Origin: Peptococcaceae bacterium CEB3
Lineage (GTDB): Bacteria > Bacillota > Desulfitobacteriia > Desulfitobacteriales > Desulfitobacteriaceae
DNA: 64,000 bases
Direction: 5' to 3'
Assembly (NCBI GenBank): GCA_001029295.1
Contig: LDXJ01000055.1
Location: forward strand, 1-64,000
In this document: in pieces, positions 61,808 through 64,000 of the stretch
Numbering within the stretch: position 1 is the stretch's first letter
Layout: each line of letters starts with the position of its first letter
Program-made: the position numbers and the translations under genes
Notes under the pieces: model-generated
Databases searched by the model: none
What the model saw: the letters and a program-made list of their open reading frames with translations, nothing else
Told to the model about the DNA's origin: nothing

Positions 61808-62794
61808 ATGGGTCTTTTGAATATTTCAGACAGTGAGATTAGAATCTTAGCCGCTGACAATCAGGTCTATGAGCAGGGAGTGTCCTATTATTCGGACGCT
61901 AAGGTGAGCGGGCTCTCCTATGACGAAGAGAATCGCAGGCTGGAGGCGCGGGTCGAAAGCACCCCATCTTACCCGGTCCGGATAGAATTTAAACACCCAG
62001 GTGCCCTTCAATGCCGGTGCGGGTGTGCCGTTTCCTATACAGGGGCAGGGGTTTGCCAGCACGTGGTTGCCGTTTTGAAGGCAGCGCAGGCCGAGTTTTC
62101 GAGTTCTCGGCCCGGACGGCCCGGGACTCCGGCTGCCGTCAAGGAGTTCCTCTCCTTTTTTGAAAATCTTCGTCCCGGAAATTCGAAGGAAGAGATCAAT
62201 TTCGCCGTGGAATTGTCACTCAGCCTAATCCCCGGCGTTTCCGCCCATGTGTCGTTTAAAGTGGGCCGGGAACGGCTCTATGTAGTTAAGGATATCCCTG
62301 CTTTTCTGCGTGCTGTCGCAGAGGAAAGGCCAATGTTTTTTGGCAAGGAATTCACTTTTGAGCCTCTGCAGCAGGCTTTTAAGAAGGACGATCGTCCCGT
62401 CGTCGATCTGTTAGGGCAAATATATGCCCTGCATCAGGAATGGACCGGGGAGTATACTTATCTTTCCACAGTCATTGGCAAAAGGTATATGGTTCTAAAA
62501 GGGGTGTCCCTGAAAAGGATGCTGGACACACTTGGGGACAAAGTCTTTACTCTCAGTGTGGACCGGAAGCTGGGACATGAGGTGCGCCTGCGTAAAGAAA
62601 CGCTCCCTTTGAAATTTTCCCTGCAGACCCGGGATCAGGATATGTATGGAGTTGTCTTTGGCTGCCGGGGAGGTGCCGCTGCCATTGACGAGGGATGGGA
62701 GGTTATTTCCTTTACGGGCAGGAGATTTTCCGGGTTACCGACCCGCGCCAGCAAAAGGTTTTACCGGCCAGTTGCTGAAAGCCTTGGGCTATAG
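61808..62794 (+). CDS. SWIM-domain N-terminal part of an SNF2 helicase, cut by a frameshift
   Basis: 328 residues as read. A SWIM zinc finger is present: Cys69, Cys71, Cys83, His85 (CRC...CQH), followed by the helicase-associated N-terminal region. The frame ends at 62794, but similarity continues in another frame. Removing one T from the TTTT run at 62759-62762 joins SKRFTGQLLKALGY and restores one long ORF. So this is the front of a single gene, either truly disrupted or affected by a sequencing slip. Confidence 0.8.
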   Translation: MGLLNISDSEIRILAADNQVYEQGVSYYSDAKVSGLSYDEENRRLEARVESTPSYPVRIEFKHPGALQCRCGCAVSYTGAGVCQHVVAVLKAAQAEFSSSRPGRPGTPAAVKEFLSFFENLRPGNSKEEINFAVELSLSLIPGVSAHVSFKVGRERLYVVKDIPAFLRAVAEERPMFFGKEFTFEPLQQAFKKDDRPVVDLLGQIYALHQEWTGEYTYLSTVIGKRYMVLKGVSLKRMLDTLGDKVFTLSVDRKLGHEVRLRKETLPLKFSLQTRDQDMYGVVFGCRGGAAAIDEGWEVISFTGRRFSGLPTRASKRFYRPVAESLGL

Positions 62795-64000
62795 GAAAAG
62801 GTCCGCTCTGTTGCTTCCGCGGGAGAAGAAAGAATTCTTCGTCTCAGAAGTGCTTCCCGCTTTGGCAAAAGCGGGGGATGTCTCGATTGATCCGGAGTTG
62901 GCGGCGAAATTCTGCCGGGAGGACTTGCGGACCGAGGTGTATTTTGAGCGGGGTGCCGGCAGAGGAGTTGGGGCCCGGGTCGAATTTCATTACGGGCTAA
63001 CAGTGATCAATCCTTTTGCGGTCCGGGGCCAGGCTCCCAAGGAAAGCACCGGGGAGGAGCTCATTCTCGTCCGCGCCGCGGAGCGGGAAGAGCAAGTCCT
63101 GGGGATTCTGGAACAGGCGGATTTCAGTGTCTCTCAAGGCAGGATTCACCTCGAAGACGACGAGAAGGTTTTCACCTTGGCGACCGTGTATCTGCCGCAG
63201 CTGCAGAAAGTGGCGGAAATCTACTATTCGGATGATTTTCGCTTCAGACTGCGTAGCTCCGTGTCTTTCTCGGGACGCGTGCGTCTGAATGAATCACTCG
63301 ACCTGCTGGAGGTTTCTTTTCAGTATGGAGATATCGATGAAAGTGAATTGGTCGATATTTTTCAGGCTTTGCGACGCAAGAAGAAATATTTTCGGCTCCG
63401 TGACGGTTCCTTTCTGCCGCTTAATCAGCCGGAATTGGAAGATGTCGCCGAACTCTTGGACGAATTGAAACTGCCGGTCGAGGATCTGCGGCGGAAAGCT
63501 ATTCGTCTCCCAAAGTACAGGGCCCTCTATATAGACAATTTTCTGCGCTGTTCGGGACTTCAAGGGGTCGCGCGCAATGGGGCGTTTAAGCAGCTGGTGC
63601 AGAGTATCCTCGAACCTCAGGACAGCGAATTCGTAGTCCCCGCTCACCTGGAAAGAGTGATGCGGGATTATCAAAAGACAGGTTTCAAATGGCTGAAAAC
63701 CTTGGCTTCCTATGGGCTGGGAGGAATTTTAGCGGACGACATGGGGTTAGGCAAGACCCTGCAGGTTCTGTCTTTTCTCCTGTCGGAGAGGGAGAGCATC
63801 GGTAAGCCGGCTTTGGTTGTCGTTCCTACTTCGCTTGTTTACAATTGGCTGGAGGAAGCGAAGAAATTTGTCCCCACTTTGAAAGTCCTGGTCATTGAAG
63901 GTGCACCGTCGGAACGACAGGCCCAATTGCAGGATATCGGCGACTGGGATCTGATCGTGACTTCCTACCCTGTTCTGCGCCGGGACATTGAATATTATGA
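62763..64000 (+). CDS. SNF2-family DEAD-like helicase, continuation in second frame, partial at window end
   Basis: About 412 residues up to the window edge with no stop. After an SNF2 N-terminal SWIM-associated region come motif I GGILADDMGLGKTLQVLSFLLSE and motif Ia PALVVVPTSLVYNWLEEAKKF, diagnostic of bacterial HepA/RapA-like SNF2 ATPases, then LIVTSYPVLRRDIEYY. The rest of the helicase lies beyond the window. There is no good start codon for this part on its own (TTG at 62772 lacks a ribosome site), which supports its being the continuation of the gene at 61808. Confidence 0.8.

Overview
The window looks like the chromosome of a spore-forming-lineage Clostridia member (Firmicutes), most like the Peptococcaceae/Desulfitobacteriaceae (Desulfosporosinus/Desulfitobacterium-like); this is an inference from gene content, not a species identification. 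Supporting signs are strong AGGAGG ribosome sites, frequent GTG/TTG starts, two SAM-I (S-box) riboswitches, CtsR-type heat-shock boxes, a sigma-54 enhancer-binding activator of the ACT-PAS type, an HdrD/DsrK-like plus NarI-like membrane redox pair, and cytochrome bd. No rRNA, tRNA, CRISPR array or prophage was found.

Layout. 1-6.8 kb: a nonsense-mutated IS110 transposase tail, PduL phosphotransacylase, a class A penicillin-binding protein, and a PqqD-like/PepV dipeptidase pair behind a promoter with a 29-bp palindrome. 7-16 kb: cytochrome bd (cydA, cydB), a fused CydDC exporter, methylglyoxal synthase and a CoA-disulfide-reductase/rhodanese protein, with several short tandem repeats. 16-18.6 kb: a quinone-linked NarI-like/HdrD-like operon, possibly sigma-54 driven. 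18.8-25 kb: an aminotransferase, a DUF1848 protein, metA under a SAM-I riboswitch, a large gene-free structured segment and an acyl-CoA synthetase. 25-34 kb: an HtrA protease, a long non-coding stretch with a twin repeat and a structured leader feeding a 42-residue membrane peptide, a two-component system with a lipoprotein, and an amino-acid permease. 34-40 kb: a complete dipeptide ABC transporter in the unusual order C-A-B-D-F. 40-48 kb: Hsp20 between two CtsR-like boxes, a YihY protein, a LarA-family enzyme plus sodium symporter behind a long attenuator-like leader, and an ECF sigma/anti-sigma pair. 48-55 kb: an antiporter, then an ACT-PAS-AAA+ activator, an aromatic-type permease and a tryptophanase, the last two each with a consensus sigma-54 promoter. 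55-64 kb: MFS carrier, vapBC, an orphan SAM-I riboswitch over a 65-residue ORF, a DMT-permease relic, DNA polymerase IV, an ectoine-type aspartokinase, and a frameshifted SWIM/SNF2 helicase that runs off the end.

How it fits together. The set suggests an anaerobe or microaerophile that ferments or respires amino acids, peptides and organic acids. Peptides enter through Dpp and are cut by PepV; tryptophan enters by its own permease and is split to indole, pyruvate and ammonia when the ACT-PAS activator fires; acids are activated by the acyl-CoA synthetase and PduL. Thiol/disulfide and quinone redox are handled by the HdrD-like pair, CoA-disulfide reductase, CydDC and the oxygen-scavenging bd oxidase. 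The most unusual signals are regulatory or non-coding: the orphan riboswitch, the sigma-54 tryptophan circuit, the structured segment at 22.88-23.25 kb, and the structured leader at 27.5-27.8 kb.
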